A DNA stretch of 22,305 nucleotides from F1-80-MAGs062 sp046345315 (lineage in GTDB: Bacteria > Planctomycetota > Planctomycetia > Planctomycetales > Planctomycetaceae). The stretch covers positions 1 through 22,305 of the forward strand of contig JBKDKA010000039.1 of the NCBI GenBank assembly GCA_046345315.1, written 5' to 3'. The position numbers and the translations under genes are program-made. The notes beneath the pieces were generated by a model. That model saw only the letters and a list, made by a program, of their open reading frames with translations, ran no database searches and was not told where the DNA came from. Below, one piece after another: positions 20,544-22,305 of the stretch (the stretch's first letter is position 1; every line of letters starts with the position of its first letter).

Positions 20544-21060
20544 CCGCGATCAAAATTTCAGTCTTGTCTGCCAGAACCTCCCTGGCCTCCGACCCACCGG
20601 TTGCACAGCATTCGGTGTCACCCCGCGAATACCCTGACTGTGACTGCGGGCCGAAGGCTCAGCCGTTCTGCCAGCCCGGGCTAAAGTGAAGCGGCGGCCC
20701 GGGCAATGCTCGCAAGCGATCATTGAGGGCCAACGGCCCGGCCGTTCGTGTTGTCAGAGTTTTCCATACTCCTATCGCGTGGGTTCGTCGATGAATGGGA
20801 ACCATTCCACTCGCGCATCAGGTGGAACTTACCCTCGAACGGCTGGACCTTCGGTCCGCTATTACGAATTTGATGGGGCACCATAACCTGGCCCTCCGCT
20901 TCGCTTCAGGCCAGGCTATGGGAACGAATGGCCCTTCAGGCCGGAAGCATTTGCCGATGTGCAGACCATGAACATCAGCAGGTTAGCACCGATTGCTGTG
21001 CAACCGGTGGGCCGGAGGCACAGGAGGTTCTGGCAGAAAGGACTGAGGTTCTGATAGCGG
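20544..21060. repeat. Foldback element with ~75-bp imperfect inverted arms
   Basis: The left arm at 20544-20617 (core TCTGCCAGAACCTCC, then CCCACCGGTTGCACAGCA) is the reverse complement, with scattered mismatches, of 20985-21060 (core TGCTGTGCAACCGGTGGG, then GGAGGTTCTGGCAGA). The about 370-base interior contains several smaller hairpins and no convincing gene. A 66-codon ORF at 20686-20886 reads through these palindromes and looks spurious. Candidates are a non-autonomous mobile element (MITE-like) or a structured RNA. No transposase is present. Confidence 0.6.
20675..20921. repeat. Cluster of small hairpins inside the foldback element
   Basis: CCCGGGC (20675-20681) pairs with GCCCGGG (20697-20703). 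AACGGCC and GGCCGTT (20732-20746) form a palindrome around one C. GGACC/GGTCC with a TTC loop lies at 20845-20857. CCATAACCTGGCC (20881-20893) pairs 12 of 13 with GGCCAGGCTATGG (20909-20921). The density of stems suggests extensive secondary structure in RNA or single-stranded DNA. Confidence 0.5.
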
Positions 21061-21086
21061 CCCCAGCGTCCATCCGAAGCAGCAGT

Positions 21087-21132
21087 AAAGGGGACATTCT
21101 ACTTTAGAACATAAGTACAATGTCCCCCTTTT
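21087..21132. repeat. GGGGACATT two-step hairpin
   Basis: AAAGGGGACATT (21087-21098) pairs with AATGTCCCCCTTT (21119-21131, one bulged C). After a C-C mismatch, TACTT (21100-21104) pairs with AAGTA (21113-21117) around an 8-base loop. The four T residues at 21129-21132 give a weak terminator character. It could equally be a dispersed REP-type element; GGGGAC-stem palindromes of this kind are, as I recall, linked with REP-associated transposases in some bacteria, but none is present here. Confidence 0.5.
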
Positions 21133-21167
21133 AATGTCTCCTCGCTACCTAGCCCAGAAGGACCTGA

Positions 21168-21377
21168 ATTCAGGTCGGAAATACTGACCAGCTTCTGCTC
21201 ACAACCGATGAGGCGTGGCGCCTTCTGGATCAGCTTCAGGAATTCAGAGCAGATTCCATTGTTGTGGCTGATTTGCCACTGTCGGATGTCGAGGCTGAAT
21301 GTTTAACTTCCGCACTGAGCCGGATTCAATCAGAACACTTAGAGCTTCGGCATGACTGGAAGAAGCACGGCTTTTGA
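21168..21377 (+). pseudogene. Coding-like remnant without a usable start
   Basis: The frame ending at TGA 21375-21377 reads about 69 protein-like codons, including TTDEAWRLLDQLQEFRADSI and LTSALSRIQSEHLELRHDWK. It is preceded by a TGA at 21165-21167 and has no plausible start codon or ribosome binding site. A short frame from ATG 21134 (MSPRYLAQKDLNSGRKY, stop at 21185-21187) overlaps it in another phase, so one frameshift could join them. It looks like the 3' remnant of a decayed gene or a chance ORF. The family is not recognised. Confidence 0.3.
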
Positions 21378-21800
21378 ATTCCCGTCGTGAGGGTGAAAAG
21401 GAATAGGGACACCGAACACCTTTAGGGCGTCCCCCTCTGCATCAAAAAGTGATCGCCAGCGGTGAGTCGCCTCAATACACGTGATTTTCAGGCAGCGTCG
21501 ATTGAAGCCGTGTCTCTTCGCACGGTGTACGGAGGTCCTTCCGGGTTCTCTGTGGGTGGGCCGCTCATTCCAGCTCCACCAACAAAGGCAGTTCTGCCGT
21601 TCGTCTGCACCAGCCATCGGTCGCCAGCTCTGACGAGCGACCGATGGCTGGCTCCGACGAAGGCAGAAACACCTCATTCTTCGGCAACCCTCAGACTTCG
21701 GTCTGCAAAGCAGAATGTCGTCAATTCAGCAGCACCACTTGCTCAACCGTAAGGGTGCGAATGTTCACCGATCCGCCAATGGACCCAGAAGAAACCCGGA
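21378..21800. other. Intergenic stretch with strong hairpins, no convincing gene
   Basis: GGGACACC (21406-21413) pairs 7 of 8 with GGCGTCCC (21426-21433). At 21592-21668, CCAGCCATCGGTCGC (21610-21624) pairs perfectly with GCGACCGATGGCTGG (21637-21651), and the outer arms TTCTGCC-G-TTCGTC and GACGAAGGCAGAA also pair. CAGAC-TTCG-GTCTG at 21692-21705 is a UUCG tetraloop hairpin. A minus-strand ORF at 21339-21677 runs across these palindromes and is not supported. Confidence 0.45.
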
Positions 21801-22070
21801 TGGACCATGATATGCCATGTGCAATAAAACACATCATTTGTCGATGAGCAATTCTTTTTACATTTTTTGGGTTTCGTTTTTGCGGTTGCTGCATTCCTTT
21901 CCAATTCAGCATTTAAACGACAGTCCCGCCAGTCACATTCTGAAAGCACCACACTTATGAAAGACTTACAAGATTTCGCTGATCTCTCGAAGGCTTGGCG
22001 ACCCGCATTCATTTTCCCTGACTGTGCATTTCTCCAAAAAGGTGTCGTCAACTGTGAGTACCGCATCTGG
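21801..22070 (+). promoter_or_regulatory. AT-rich leader upstream of the last gene
   Basis: The composition shifts to T-rich (for example ATTCTTTTTACATTTTTTGG near 21851-21870), unlike everything before it, as expected for a promoter or leader region of the gene beginning at 22071. I could not fix -35 and -10 boxes with confidence. The frame of the downstream gene is open back to 21828, so an earlier start at 21957 is possible. Confidence 0.3.
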
Positions 22071-22305
22071 ATGGTAAGCCGTGACCGCTGCATTAGTGTT
22101 AGTCAACACACTTTGCATGTAATAATACTCTTGACTATCACTCTTTGCGGACGAGTAAACGCTTCAGGAAATGGGCCCTCACCTGAAATAGATGCTCTTA
22201 TCGAAGTGATTGCTGCATCCGAGTCGCTTTTCCAGGATCTTGACATCACCTGGACACTCTCGGGTGTCGCACCAAAAGACGACGCTTCCAAACCCGCCGG
22301 GCCGA
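22071..22305 (+). CDS. Secreted protein of unknown function, N-terminal part (3' partial)
   Basis: The frame is open to the window edge. From ATG 22071 it gives a signal-peptide-like start: basic MVSRDRC, hydrophobic core LHVIILLTITLCG, and a likely cleavage at V-N-A/S-G. The mature part begins with NGPSPEIDALIEVIAASESL and then FQDLDITWTLSG, a plan (helix, then strand) seen in many planctomycetal exported proteins, but no family can be named. An in-frame ATG at 21957 would add 38 residues (MKDLQDFADLSKAW and onward). That would place the hydrophobic core too deep for a signal peptide, so 22071 is preferred. The cysteine before G lacks a proper lipobox (ITLC). No strong ribosome binding site is seen for either start. 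Unlike the giant gene, this product contains cysteines. Confidence 0.55.
   Translation, partial: MVSRDRCISVSQHTLHVIILLTITLCGRVNASGNGPSPEIDALIEVIAASESLFQDLDITWTLSGVAPKDDASKPAGP

Noticed and set aside
20686..20886. 66-codon plus-strand ORF inside the foldback element
   Set aside because: It reads through several palindromes, has Arg/Gly/Pro/Ser-rich content and no ribosome binding site. Repeats of this kind often yield spurious ORFs in planctomycetes.
21339..21677. Minus-strand ORF of 112 codons in the spacer
   Set aside because: It crosses the strong hairpin at 21592-21668 and overlaps the end of the plus-strand remnant. Its Cys/Arg/Trp-rich N-terminal half looks non-coding. A small doubt remains for its C-terminal half.
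20284..21760. tRNA or rRNA genes in the spacer
   Set aside because: I found no cloverleaf with a T-loop GTTCRA motif in the right context and no rRNA signature; GTTCGAA at 20350-20356 is not flanked by the needed stems.
21743..22093. Minus-strand ORF of 116 codons before the last gene
   Set aside because: It is rich in Lys, Asn and Cys because of the T-rich leader on the other strand, and it overlaps the start of a better-supported secreted-protein gene.

Overview
The window is dominated by one enormous plus-strand reading frame. It is open from base 1 to a TGA at 20281-20283 (6,760 sense codons visible) and clearly begins upstream of the window. Its product is a modular, apparently cysteine-free, repeat-built protein of a type common in marine Planctomycetota: RTX-like calcium-binding repeats, Calx-beta-like domains with the F-x-x-x-N-W-x-x-P-Q signature, pre-peptidase C-terminal (PPC)-like domains and C-terminal FN3-like domains. 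The moderately GC-rich DNA, the planctomycete-style domain vocabulary and the palindrome-rich intergenic region all fit that phylum. This assignment is inference, because no rRNA or housekeeping gene is present.

Layout of the giant gene: bases 1-1050 hold beta-rich repeats; 1171-1890 the first RTX-like module; 1891-4540 two unusual non-repetitive islands (one Trp/Tyr-rich, one helix-rich) separated by a short beta-solenoid strip; 5137-5799 a second copy of the RTX-like module; 5947-6699 two Calx-beta-like domains. From 6703 to 10740 there is a nested arrangement. A third Calx-beta-like domain is split by a PPC pair, and the second PPC is itself split by eight repeats of about 80-100 residues. 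Bases 10741-12640 hold solenoid strips, 'G-T-F' repeats and a canonical EF-hand loop. Bases 12640-18110 are a large RTX region whose core (13744-16236) is a very regular 118/119-residue tandem super-repeat with a higher-order four-unit period. A fourth Calx-beta-like domain, four FN3-like domains and a charged tail end the protein.

Downstream, 20284-21760 has no convincing intact gene. It is full of inverted repeats: a 12-bp stem just after the stop codon, a foldback element with arms of about 75 bp (20544-21060), a GGGGACATT hairpin (21087-21132), and a strong hairpin at 21592-21668. A short coding-like remnant lies at 21168-21377.

At the right edge a second plus-strand gene starts, at 22071 or less likely 21957. 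It has a plausible signal peptide and runs off the window. The two genes look independently expressed, with a palindromic spacer between them. I see no enzymes, RNA genes, CRISPR array or transposase.
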